From positions 1 through 32,087 of the forward strand of contig CAZLDQ010000045.1 of NCBI GenBank assembly GCA_964558295.1: a DNA stretch of 32,087 nt, given 5' to 3'. Position numbers and translations under genes: made by a program. The notes under the pieces are model-generated. The model saw nothing but the letters and a program-made list of their open reading frames with translations, made no database searches and was not told where the DNA came from. The DNA comes from JBDKTH01 sp964558295 (GTDB lineage: Bacteria; Planctomycetota; Planctomycetia; Pirellulales; Thermoguttaceae). Shown piece after piece: positions 8,650 through 17,241 of this stretch. The first letter of the stretch is position 1. Each line of letters opens with the position of its first letter.

Positions 8650-9903
8650 TCAGAGGCGGGACGTGTCGCTCTGATACTGGTCTGATGTGTTTTGGCTCGG
8701 ACTTAACTGAGGAGGGCGGACGGTGGCAAAGAACGACGTGCCACGTCCAACAGTCCGGATGTCTGGACAAAGGATATGGTGGGCCGCACAGAGTCCTGTC
8801 AAATAGCTGTCCTCCAATCCACAGACATTGTAGTCGCCGGCCAAGTAGATTCCGGGTTCAAGTTCCAACGGGGCCCACTGGGCATCTGAGAGCACAATGG
8901 CAGTCTTCCAGGTGACCGCCTGCAGGATGGTGTGCGTCTCGTAGATCTCAGAAAGCGTCGGCTGCGGACAGAGGGCGTAGACCTGATCCCAGCCGTATCC
9001 CTGATCCCAAATCGAGGCAATGCCGGTTGGCGAAGGGGCGAAGACCACGATGCGTTTGTGCTGATAGAGGACGCGTCGCCGGCCTCGCACGAACAACATC
9101 GTGGCCGAGGTGACCCGATGCGGTCTGGGCACGGGGTAAAAGAGGGTGGCGTCCAGATAGGGGGCGGCGATCACGATGTTCTTGGCCGGATAGACCGTTC
9201 CACGTTGCGTGTGAACCTCAAAATGTCCACGCCGCCGCCCCACTGCGACAACACGGTCAAGGACGATCCGTTCCTGGCACCGGGCAGTCAATTGTTGATA
9301 GGTATTGCTAAAATCGGCCACCCACGTTCGTGCGATCAATGGCAGCAGGCTGCCGAGATAGAATAAGGCCGTGATTTCAGAAGGTGCGGCAAAGGCTGTG
9401 CTGCGAACGATCAGACTGGCATACCGTGTGTTCAACACTTCGAGGCCCGATTCAGCAATGAACTCTTCGGCCGGTTGACGCGAATAGCGGTCGATCAACG
9501 GATAGTGGGGGCGCAGTGCATGCTGCGGCACTCGTTCAGCCTGTTTGCGAAACCCTCTGAGCGCCTGACGGAACTCCTGAAGACGCCAGACGCCACGACA
9601 GACTGAAGGCCAAGATCGGGTGTTTCGCCAATCGAACAGCGTCGTGAACTGATCTCCATGTTGGAAAAACGCATCTTGAACCCGCAAGGGAATCTGCCGG
9701 CCCACATAACCCAAAAGATGCCGATAATCCTCGTTGATATAGGTGGCACCGAAGTTCATCGTACCGTCGTTGCTATGATACATCCGGCCACCAAGATGAT
9801 CGGTGATCAGGCGGAATGTTGCTTGTGCCTCGCAAAGTCTCTTGGCGCATGCCAATCCGCTGATTCCCCCGCCGACGATTACCGCCTCCAACAACTCGCT
9901 CAC
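8650..9903 (-). CDS. FAD-dependent oxidoreductase (amine-oxidase/protoporphyrinogen-oxidase-like)
   Basis: A 417-residue protein with an N-terminal Rossmann dinucleotide fold: AVIVGGGISGLACAKRL (about residues 7-23) is the GxGxxG FAD motif, and LGGRMY (about 38-43) is the GGR motif of the flavin amine oxidase superfamily. The C-terminal FAD-binding signature is GIYLAGDYNVCGLEDSYLTG. No membrane segment is apparent. The start GTG at 9903 is preceded by a strong AGGGAGGA (9911-9918). Convergent with the beta-helix gene, 37 bases apart. The substrate cannot be told; renalase-like, phytoene-desaturase-like and amine oxidase proteins share this architecture. Confidence 0.82.
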   Translation of the reverse strand: MSELLEAVIVGGGISGLACAKRLCEAQATFRLITDHLGGRMYHSNDGTMNFGATYINEDYRHLLGYVGRQIPLRVQDAFFQHGDQFTTLFDWRNTRSWPSVCRGVWRLQEFRQALRGFRKQAERVPQHALRPHYPLIDRYSRQPAEEFIAESGLEVLNTRYASLIVRSTAFAAPSEITALFYLGSLLPLIARTWVADFSNTYQQLTARCQERIVLDRVVAVGRRRGHFEVHTQRGTVYPAKNIVIAAPYLDATLFYPVPRPHRVTSATMLFVRGRRRVLYQHKRIVVFAPSPTGIASIWDQGYGWDQVYALCPQPTLSEIYETHTILQAVTWKTAIVLSDAQWAPLELEPGIYLAGDYNVCGLEDSYLTGLCAAHHILCPDIRTVGRGTSFFATVRPPQLSPSQNTSDQYQSDTSRL

Positions 9904-10097
9904 AAGAGATTCCTCCCTATTGCGATCCTATGGTCAGAAGCCAGCCAAGAGTAGCCCTGGATATGCAGGATGTGGGGAAACGAATCTGCGTCACTTATGC
10001 AGTCCACGACACGATGACTTCATGCTTCCCCTCCCCGCTGGCGGCCTGTACATTGCGGTGGTGCCGGGGCGGCGACGCTGTCGGGAGAATCCTGGCC

Positions 10098-10994
10098 ATG
10101 CGGTGCATTTTGGGCGGGGGGCCGATCCTACTGGGGCTTACTGGGGAGGGCTCGGCTTTGCCGGCGGTCGCGCAACAGGCAACCGTTGCGGTGCCGTATC
10201 GTGCCGCGACCGACGGCTTCTATGAAAACATGAGCCTCCGGTGGGGACTGAGCGGTCCCGGTTGGTTCTTTCGTTTTGGTGGCGGGCCGGGAGTGTCTTA
10301 TGGCGGCTTTGATCCGAGTGCAGGGGCCGCGTTTGGCTATGGCTTTCACCGCCCGGGGCTGAACGGATACTTCTATGGCAATCTGTCGCAGGGTTCGCGA
10401 GGGAGCTTGATCAGTCAGACGCCCACTCTGAGCTTGTCGAACGGCTTGTCAGGTTATTTCGCCGATATTTCGTGGAGCCCCTTTGTGATCGGCACGGTTC
10501 CCGTGGTGGGTGGATTCCCGTTGGTGGAAGTGCTCAATCCTCCGCCAGTTGTACCGGTCGACAGTCTGTTGCGCTACCCGATGGCTGATCCGATGTCAGC
10601 CTTACCTCCAAAGCAGACGACAGCCCAACCAGTCGTCAGGCCGAAGAACAAGTCCCAGGATAATCTCGTTCTGGAGCCGGACGGTCGGGACGAGCCGGGG
10701 GCCAAGGTCGACCAAGATCCTCGTTTGCGGCTTGCCGTAGCAGGGGAGAGCACGGCCGGTCGGCCTGCCGTGAGTGTGGAAGCGGCCCGCCAAGTACGGG
10801 AACGAGAGCAAACCGAGGCGGCACAAGAAGCGGCCGCCTACGTGGAGCGTGGCCGGCAAGCCGAGGCGGTTGGCAAACTGAATGTCGCCCGACAATACTA
10901 CCAGATGGCCTACCGCCGTGCGACCGCTCCGCAGCGGGAGGAGATTCGTATGCGTCTGGCCAGCCTCCCTGCTCCGACGAATCCTGAGCCGTGA
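10098..10994 (+). CDS. secreted Gly/aromatic-rich protein with helical C-terminal repeat, unknown function
   Basis: A 298-residue product. The ATG at 10098 follows GGGAGAA (10083-10089) and begins a signal peptide ending near AVAQQA; the upstream open frame back to 9930 is not signal-like. Residues about 45-135 are rich in Gly, Phe, Tyr and Ser (FRFGGGPGVSYGGFDPS, GYGFHRPGLNGYFYGN), resembling a low-complexity surface or outer-membrane segment. A Pro-rich linker follows, then a charged helical tail (about 235-290, EAAAYVERGRQAEAVGKL) that looks like a single TPR-type hairpin. No family recognised. It is divergent from the FAD oxidoreductase, with about 190 bases between starts. The export call is good; the function is not known. 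Confidence 0.72.
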   Translation: MRCILGGGPILLGLTGEGSALPAVAQQATVAVPYRAATDGFYENMSLRWGLSGPGWFFRFGGGPGVSYGGFDPSAGAAFGYGFHRPGLNGYFYGNLSQGSRGSLISQTPTLSLSNGLSGYFADISWSPFVIGTVPVVGGFPLVEVLNPPPVVPVDSLLRYPMADPMSALPPKQTTAQPVVRPKNKSQDNLVLEPDGRDEPGAKVDQDPRLRLAVAGESTAGRPAVSVEAARQVREREQTEAAQEAAAYVERGRQAEAVGKLNVARQYYQMAYRRATAPQREEIRMRLASLPAPTNPEP

Positions 10995-11091
10995 ACGTCG
11001 GGACCGACGGCAGCGACCTTCTTTTGTAACCAACCAAGTGTTCCTCGCATCAAAAGATCAGATCGACAGTTAAGTATTTTCCCGAGCAAGT

Positions 11092-11120
11092 TTGACTCTT
11101 GGGGGGGAACCCCGTATTAT
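11092..11120 (+). promoter_or_regulatory. sigma-70-type promoter for the pyruvate dehydrogenase genes
   Basis: TTGACT (11092-11097) and TATTAT (11115-11120) are separated by exactly 17 bases, a near-consensus pair and among the best in the window. The spacer contains a run of seven Gs and the inverted repeat GGGGAACCCC (11104-11113), which could be an operator between the two boxes. The leader to the aceE start is about 150 bases. Confidence 0.65.
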
Positions 11121-11275
11121 GTGCATGCATTTCGGTCGCTTGGCTTGGTGGTTGTCGTAAAGCCTCATCGCTTGGAAGGTGGTCGCACTACCTGGAATAG
11201 CGGGATGCCGGTTCGCATTCTGCGATGGTTCATGCTTGTTCGGTCTTGCATCGTTGCTGACAATGTGGAAGGATC

Positions 11276-13999
11276 ATGGCGCAGACAGCAAGAGACGTGG
11301 CACGCAGTGGGGGGCTACCGGAAGGGGTACTCCGTGATATCGGTCGCGACGTGGACCCACAGGAGACTCAGGAGTGGCTCGACGCGCTGGAGTATGTGAT
11401 CCAGAGTGCCGGTTGTGCACGTGGGGCCTATCTGCTAGAACGGCTCAAGCAACGGGCGTTTGCCTGCGGCGTGCCGTATCCAGGTGGATTGACGACCCCT
11501 TACGTGAATACGATCCCTGTCGAACGTGAGCCGGCGTATCCCGGGGACCGGGCGATCGAGCGACGAATCAAAAGCATTGTCCGTTGGAACGCCATGGCAA
11601 TGGTCGTGCGGGCCAACCGAATGAGCCCCGGCATCGGAGGGCATATTTCCTCGTTTGCTTCGGCCGCCACGCTTTACGAGGTCGGTTTCAATCATTTCTT
11701 CCGGGGCAAGCAGGGTGATTTGCCGCCGGATCAGGTGTTCATCCAGGGGCATGCGGCTCCAGGGATTTATGCACGGGCATTCCTGCTCGGCCGGCTGACC
11801 GAACAGCAAGTGGCCAATTTCCGCCACGAGTTGGCCCCAGGCGGTGGGCTTTCCAGTTATCCTCACCCCTGGCTGATGCCTGATTTCTGGGAATTCCCCA
11901 CGGTTTCGATGGGCTTGGGGCCGCTGATGGCCATTTACCAAGCCCGCTTCAACCATTACCTGGTGGATCGAGGCATCAATCCCCACGCCGCCAAGTCGCA
12001 CGTTTGGTGCTTTGTCGGTGACGGCGAAACCGACGAACCGGAAACGCTCGGTGCGATCACGCTGGCCGCCCGGGAAAGGCTCGACAACCTGACCTTCGTG
12101 ATCAACTGCAACCTTCAGCGGCTCGACGGGCCGGTGCGTGGCAACGGCAAAATCATCCAAGAACTGGAGGGGACGTTCCGTGGCGCGGGGTGGAATGTCA
12201 TCAAGGTTGTCTGGGGTTCTGACTGGGATCCACTGTTGGCCCGCGATACGGAAGGCCTGTTGGTCAAACGCATGGGAGAGATCGTCGATGGGCAAATGCA
12301 AAAATACACGGTCATGCCCGGCAGTTATATCCGCAAGCATTTCTTCGGCGTCGACCCGCGGCTGGAAGCCCTGGTGGCCGATTTGACCGACGAGCAACTC
12401 CGGCGGCTCAAACGAGGGGGGCACGATCCGGTGAAGGTCTATGCGGCCTACAAGGCGGCCATAGAGACCGAAGGAGTGCCCACAGTGATCCTCGCCCAGA
12501 CGATCAAGGGCTACGGCCTGGGAGAGGCGGGCGAAGGACGCAATATCACCCATCAGCAGAAGAAGCTCAACGAAGACGAGTTGCGTCACTTCCGCGACCG
12601 CTTCGATATCCCGATCTCCGACAAGGAGGTGGCCGAGGCCCCGCTCTATCGGCCGCCGGACAATAGCCCCGAGATGGAGTATCTGCGTGAACGTCGCCGG
12701 CTGCTCAATGGGTTTGTGCCCAGCCGTCGCGCGCGGGCGCCGAAGCTCCAGCCGCCAAAGTGGGATGACTACGCGGAGTTCTTTGCTGGTAGCGAGGGAC
12801 GCGACGTCTCTACGACGATGGCTTTCGTGCGGTTGCTGGCGAAGCTGATGCGAGACAAATCGGTGGGCAAGTTCATCGTGCCAATCGTTCCCGATGAAGC
12901 CCGAACGTTTGGCATGGAGGCCCTGTTCCGCCAGTTCGGCATCTATTCACATGCCGGACAGTTGTACGAGCCGGTGGATTCCGATACGGTACTCTACTAC
13001 AAGGAAGCCAAGGACGGACAGATTCTTGAAGAAGGGATCAACGAAGCTGGCTCGATGTCGTCATTCATTGCTGCGGCCAGCGCTCACTCCAGCCATGGAG
13101 TGAACATGATCCCGTTCTTCATCTACTACTCGATGTTCGGCTTTCAGCGGATTGGCGACCTGATCTGGGCCGCCGGCGACATGCGTTGCCGGGGATTCCT
13201 GTTGGGGGGGACCGCGGGACGCACAACGCTGGCCGGCGAAGGTCTTCAGCACCAAGATGGTAATAGCCATTGCTTCGCCTTGGCCTATCCGACCGTCCAG
13301 GCCTACGATCCGTGTTATGCCTATGAGGTGGCCGTGATCGTGCTGGACGGGATTCGGCGGATGTACTTCGAAGAAGAAGACATCTTCTATTACATCACAC
13401 TGCTGAACGAAAACTACGAGATGCCCATCCTGCCGATGGGCGCCACGGAAGGGATTGCCCGCGGCATCTACCTCCTCTCGTCTCGCGACCTGGGGGCCGG
13501 CCGGCCCAAGGTGCAATTGTTCGGCAGCGGAGCCATCCTCCGCGAAACCCTGCGTGCCCAGGAGATTCTGGAGACGCAGTTCCAGGTGTCAAGCAACGTC
13601 TACAGCGTGACCAGCTACAAGGCCCTCTACGACGATGGGCGCGATTGCCAACACTGGAATCGGCTACATCCAGAAGAACAGCCACGACGGCCGTACGTCT
13701 CTCAGGTGTTGGCTGGCGAATCGGGGCCGATCGTGGCGGCGTCCGACTATGTGTCGGCCGTGCCGCTGTCGATCGCCCAATGGGTTCCCCAGCCGTACAC
13801 CGTGTTGGGCACCGACGGTTTTGGACGCAGTGAGGCACGCAAGGAACTGCGGCGGTTCTTCGAGGTCGACGCGGAGAACATCGTGCTCAGCGCACTGGAA
13901 GAACTAGCCAACCAGGGACGCTTTCCCCGTGAGCGACTCCCCTTGGCGATCAGGACGCTCGGGCTTGATCCGAACAAACCGAATCCGGCGAAGGTTTAG
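11276..13999 (+). CDS. aceE: pyruvate dehydrogenase E1 component, homodimeric type
   Basis: Thiamine-diphosphate enzyme that decarboxylates pyruvate and passes the acetyl group to the lipoyl arm of E2. At 907 residues it is close to E. coli AceE. The ThDP/Mg binding motif is at about residues 248-277: GDGETDEPE, ending in INCNLQRLDG. Family blocks include RANRMSPGIGGHISSFASAA, the second domain from about 505, and HSSHGVNMIPFFIYYSMFGFQR. The C-terminal domain covers about 690-907 (VLGTDGFGRSEARKELRRFFE). Start ATG 11276, with AAGGA close before it. It is first in an E1-E2-E3 series. E2 starts 239 bases downstream, so internal promoters are possible. Confidence 0.96.
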   Translation: MAQTARDVARSGGLPEGVLRDIGRDVDPQETQEWLDALEYVIQSAGCARGAYLLERLKQRAFACGVPYPGGLTTPYVNTIPVEREPAYPGDRAIERRIKSIVRWNAMAMVVRANRMSPGIGGHISSFASAATLYEVGFNHFFRGKQGDLPPDQVFIQGHAAPGIYARAFLLGRLTEQQVANFRHELAPGGGLSSYPHPWLMPDFWEFPTVSMGLGPLMAIYQARFNHYLVDRGINPHAAKSHVWCFVGDGETDEPETLGAITLAARERLDNLTFVINCNLQRLDGPVRGNGKIIQELEGTFRGAGWNVIKVVWGSDWDPLLARDTEGLLVKRMGEIVDGQMQKYTVMPGSYIRKHFFGVDPRLEALVADLTDEQLRRLKRGGHDPVKVYAAYKAAIETEGVPTVILAQTIKGYGLGEAGEGRNITHQQKKLNEDELRHFRDRFDIPISDKEVAEAPLYRPPDNSPEMEYLRERRRLLNGFVPSRRARAPKLQPPKWDDYAEFFAGSEGRDVSTTMAFVRLLAKLMRDKSVGKFIVPIVPDEARTFGMEALFRQFGIYSHAGQLYEPVDSDTVLYYKEAKDGQILEEGINEAGSMSSFIAAASAHSSHGVNMIPFFIYYSMFGFQRIGDLIWAAGDMRCRGFLLGGTAGRTTLAGEGLQHQDGNSHCFALAYPTVQAYDPCYAYEVAVIVLDGIRRMYFEEEDIFYYITLLNENYEMPILPMGATEGIARGIYLLSSRDLGAGRPKVQLFGSGAILRETLRAQEILETQFQVSSNVYSVTSYKALYDDGRDCQHWNRLHPEEQPRRPYVSQVLAGESGPIVAASDYVSAVPLSIAQWVPQPYTVLGTDGFGRSEARKELRRFFEVDAENIVLSALEELANQGRFPRERLPLAIRTLGLDPNKPNPAKV

Positions 14000-14238
14000 G
14001 GGAGGGGGGTAGTGGCTGGTGGATGGAGCCAGCTGGGGTTGAGGGAGAGATCGGATCCCAAGGCGACGCGGCTTTATGTGCCGCGCTCGCTAGTAGTGTT
14101 TATCCTTCTCGCTGCCCTGATGGTTGATGTTACCGTGTTGGACATGTGCCGATTGGCGGCGTAACTGTGCGATAGACGGACAACAAGAGGCAAACGCGAA
14201 GCTAGATCCTTTCTTCGAATATCTTGGCGACGGATTCC

Positions 14239-15555
14239 ATGAGCATCGACTTCAAACTACCGGAACTGGGTGAAAACATCACGAGCGGCGACGTGGTGAA
14301 CGTGCTGGTCGAAGAAGGTCAGCAGATCGCCGCCAACCAGGGCGTGTGCGAGTTGGAGACCGACAAGGCGGTCGTGGAGATCCCCTGCCCGCACGCCGGC
14401 CAGGTGCAGAGAATCCACATCAAGAAGGGGGACACGATCAGAGTCGGCCAAACGCTGATCACCCTGGAGCCTGCCGGCGCAGCGCCGGCGCCAACAAGCC
14501 AACCGTCGGCTCCGCCGGAAGTTTCCAGGCCAAGTCCGGTTCCCGAGGCGGCCAAGACTCCATCCGTGCCATCACCGCCGACCACTGCCGCCCCGACGAT
14601 TGCGCAACCTGCGCCGGTTGGTGGGACAATCCCAGCCGGCCCGGCTGCGCGACGTTTGGCCCGCGAGTTGGGCGTTGACTTGAACCGTCTCCAAGGAACG
14701 GGGACACGCGGCCGGATCACGCCGGAGGATGTCCGACAGGCAGCTGTCAAGGCGAAGGCTGCGCCGGCCGAGGCGCCTGGGGCGGTGCCGCGTGAGGAGC
14801 CGGTCGTGTCGCTTGAGCCGGTCGTTCCACCCGGAGAGCCCGCTCAGGATGCGTATGGTCCGGTACGTCGCGAGCGGATGTCGAAGATCCGCAAGACCAT
14901 CGCCGCGCAGATGTCACGATCCTGGACGAACATTCCCCATGTAACGAACTTCGACGACGCCGACATTACCGACCTGGAAAGCATGCGCAAGAGTGTTCCC
15001 AAGGGATGGCTTGGCGCAAACCTTAAGCTGACCACCATGCCGTTTGTCATGAAGGCCGTGGCCATCGCCTTACGGCGGCATCCGATGCTCAATGCCAGCA
15101 TCGACATGGACAATGAGCAGGTCATCTACAAGGAGTATGTCCACCTGGGCGTAGCTGTCGATACGCCGCGGGGGCTTGTGGTGCCAGTCGTGCGGGACGC
15201 CGATCGGATGAACATCGCCGAGCTTGCCCGAGCAATCGCGTCAGTGGCGGAACGAGCCCGCGCGGTGCAATTTGGGATCGAAGACCTCCGCGGCGGAACC
15301 TTCACGATCAGCAACCTGGGAGCTGTCGGGGGCACGTATAGCACGCCGATCATCAACCATCCCGAAGTGGCCATCCTGTTGCTCGGTCGTGCACGCTGGA
15401 CGCCGGTGATTCGCGACGGACGCATGGAGCCGAGGTTCATGCTCCCATTGAGCCTCTCGTACGATCATCGCCTGGTGGACGGGGCCACGGCGGCCCGGTT
15501 CCTCAACGAGGTGATCGACCATCTCCAGTCGCCGGCTCGCCTGTTGTTGGCATAA
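14239..15555 (+). CDS. aceF: dihydrolipoamide acetyltransferase, E2 of pyruvate dehydrogenase
   Basis: Transfers the acetyl group from the lipoyl arm to CoA and forms the core of the complex. The 438-residue protein has one lipoyl domain (about 1-78) with the modified lysine at Lys43 in ELETDKAVVE. An Ala/Pro-rich linker follows (about 79-130), then a peripheral-subunit-binding domain at about 135-172 (ARRLARELGVDLNRLQGTGT, GRITPEDV). After a second linker the acyltransferase domain runs from about 210 to the end, with catalytic His410 and Asp414 in SYDHRLVDG. ATG 14239 is chosen because MSIDFKLPELGENI is the usual lipoyl-domain start; an in-frame TTG at 14224 is the alternative. E. coli AceF has three lipoyl domains; this has one. 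Confidence 0.95.
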   Translation: MSIDFKLPELGENITSGDVVNVLVEEGQQIAANQGVCELETDKAVVEIPCPHAGQVQRIHIKKGDTIRVGQTLITLEPAGAAPAPTSQPSAPPEVSRPSPVPEAAKTPSVPSPPTTAAPTIAQPAPVGGTIPAGPAARRLARELGVDLNRLQGTGTRGRITPEDVRQAAVKAKAAPAEAPGAVPREEPVVSLEPVVPPGEPAQDAYGPVRRERMSKIRKTIAAQMSRSWTNIPHVTNFDDADITDLESMRKSVPKGWLGANLKLTTMPFVMKAVAIALRRHPMLNASIDMDNEQVIYKEYVHLGVAVDTPRGLVVPVVRDADRMNIAELARAIASVAERARAVQFGIEDLRGGTFTISNLGAVGGTYSTPIINHPEVAILLLGRARWTPVIRDGRMEPRFMLPLSLSYDHRLVDGATAARFLNEVIDHLQSPARLLLA

Positions 15556-15563
15556 GAAACGTG

Positions 15564-15701
15564 ATGAGGAATGAAGTGAACGATTCACATCACGTCGTGA
15601 TTGTCGGTGGCGGTTTGCCGTCGCTGGTGTCGGGGGAGAAAACCATCGTGGGAAACCGACGAGACGGTTGCTCCGCAACGACAGAATCTCACAACTCTTG
15701 A
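15564..15701 (+). pseudogene. relic of the start of an FAD/NAD(P)-binding protein gene
   Basis: Between E2 and E3 lies a GAGGA ribosome binding site, a GTG start at 15576, and codons for NDSHHVVIVGGG, a textbook first beta strand and GxG loop of a flavoprotein such as type II NADH dehydrogenase. After the third glycine the similarity stops (LPSLVSGEKTIVGNRR) and the frame ends at 15699-15701. The open frame can also be read from ATG 15564, giving 45 residues. I read it as the stump of a larger gene removed by deletion. A functional 41- to 45-residue peptide is possible but unlikely, because the fold cannot form. Confidence 0.5.
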
Positions 15702-15726
15702 ACCCTCGAATCAGATTGGATCTCTT

Positions 15727-17148
15727 ATGGATACGCAACTTGTCGTGTTGGGTGGCGGACCCGGTGGCTATGCTGCGGCATTCCTCGCCGCCGATCTGGG
15801 CATGCAGGTCACGTTGATCGATCGCGAGCCTCGATTGGGCGGCGTCTGCCTGCTGCGCGGCTGCATTCCCTCCAAAGCCCTTTTGCATGTCGCGAAAGCC
15901 ATCGCCGAGGCCGAGCATCTGGCCGACTGGGGCGTGGCCTTCACCAAGCCAACGATCGACATCAATGCCGTGCGGGCTCGCAAGGAAAAGGTCATCGCCT
16001 CGCTCACCGGGGGCCTGGCCCAATTGGCCAAGAAACGCAAGGTGCAAGTGATCCAAGCCCGGGCCGAATTCGTCGATTCGCAGACACTCCACCTCGAACC
16101 GGTCGGCGACAAGGCACTGGAGGATTCCCGGGTTCGCTTCGAACACTGCATTCTCGCCAGCGGGTCGTCGCCTACGAAGATCCCTGCGCTCGACCTGGCG
16201 ACCGACCGCGTGATGAACTCGACGGGCGGACTGGAACTCCCCGAGATCCCCGAGTCACTCTTGATCGTTGGCGGCGGCTATATTGGCTTGGAGTTGGGCA
16301 CTGTCTACGCGGCCTTGGGCAGCCGGGTGTCGGTGGTCGAAATGACCGAGGGACTGTTGCCCGGGGCCGATCGCGACCTGGTCAAGCCGCTCCACAAGCG
16401 GCTGGAAAAGCAGTTCGAGGCGATCTACTTGAACACGAAAGTCGCTGGGCTGAAGGACAAGGGAACGTCGGTCGAAGTGACCTTCGAGGGGGACGTGGAG
16501 AAGAACGTCCAGCGGTATAGCCGTGTGCTAGTCGCCGTGGGCCGGCGCCCGAACAGCCGGAACTTGGGCTTGGAAAACACCAAGGTCGAGGTGAACGAGC
16601 GAGGGTTCGTCGTGGTCGACAAGCAGCAACGTACGGCCGATCCGCATATCCTGGCAATCGGCGACGTGGCCGGCGAGCCGATGCTGGCCCACAAGGCGGC
16701 CCACGAAGGTAAGGTGGCCGTCGAAGTCCTGGCCGGCCACTCGGCGGTCTTCGCGCCCCGAGCGATTCCGGCCGTCGTCTTCACGGATCCCGAAATCGCC
16801 TGGGCCGGCGTAACGGAAACCGTGGCCAAACGCGAGGGCCGCAACGTGGACGTGGTGCAGTTCCCTTGGGCTGCCAGCGGACGCGCCCTGGCCGTCGGCC
16901 GTACTGAAGGGCTCACCAAGTGGCTCGTCGAGCCGGAGACCGAGCGAGTGATCGGCTGCGGGATTGTCGGCGTGGCAGCCGGCGACTTGATTAGCGAAGC
17001 CGTGCTGGCCATCGAAATGGGCGCCTCGCTCCGCGACCTGACCGATTCCATCCATCCCCATCCCACGCTCAGTGAAACCCTGAGTTTCGCTGCCGAGGTC
17101 TACTACGGTACCGCAACTGACTTGTACCGCCCGAAACGGGAACGGTAG
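15727..17148 (+). CDS. lpdA: dihydrolipoamide dehydrogenase (E3)
   Basis: Flavoenzyme that reoxidises the dihydrolipoyl arm of E2 and makes NADH. The 473-residue product starts with the FAD loop VVLGGGPGGYAAAFLAADLG. Redox-active cysteines Cys41 and Cys46 are in GGVCLLRGCIPSKA. The NAD-binding motif is IVGGGYIGLELGTVYAALGS (from about residue 180), and a second FAD contact is HILAIGDVAGEPMLAHKA. The interface His445 and Glu450 that form the catalytic base are in HPHPTLSETL. ATG 15727 begins the fold at once; the frame is open upstream but without domain content. It closes the E1-E2-E3 set and may also serve 2-oxoglutarate dehydrogenase and glycine cleavage, which need the same enzyme. Confidence 0.96.
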   Translation: MDTQLVVLGGGPGGYAAAFLAADLGMQVTLIDREPRLGGVCLLRGCIPSKALLHVAKAIAEAEHLADWGVAFTKPTIDINAVRARKEKVIASLTGGLAQLAKKRKVQVIQARAEFVDSQTLHLEPVGDKALEDSRVRFEHCILASGSSPTKIPALDLATDRVMNSTGGLELPEIPESLLIVGGGYIGLELGTVYAALGSRVSVVEMTEGLLPGADRDLVKPLHKRLEKQFEAIYLNTKVAGLKDKGTSVEVTFEGDVEKNVQRYSRVLVAVGRRPNSRNLGLENTKVEVNERGFVVVDKQQRTADPHILAIGDVAGEPMLAHKAAHEGKVAVEVLAGHSAVFAPRAIPAVVFTDPEIAWAGVTETVAKREGRNVDVVQFPWAASGRALAVGRTEGLTKWLVEPETERVIGCGIVGVAAGDLISEAVLAIEMGASLRDLTDSIHPHPTLSETLSFAAEVYYGTATDLYRPKRER

Positions 17149-17166
17149 ACATCCACGCAAGAACAA

Positions 17167-17216
17167 ATGCCGAAACCCGCATGTCGAAGGAATGACGGAA
17201 CCCGAATGACGAAAGG
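17167..17216. repeat. two 25-base near-tandem units after lpdA
   Basis: Positions 17167-17191 and 17192-17216 share the pattern ATG-n-CG-n-AACCCG-n-ATG-n-CGAA, agreeing at about 19 of 25 places. AATGACGAA-type repeats of this kind turn up between genes in planctomycete genomes. It lies between the convergent lpdA and membrane-protein genes and contains no credible coding region. Confidence 0.5.
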
Positions 17217-17241
17217 GGGAGTCTCCTCAGTTGCGTTTCCG

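Noticed and set aside
11435..12589. Minus-strand open frame of 384 codons opposite aceE
   Set aside because: The plus strand is unambiguous E1; this is an antisense shadow.
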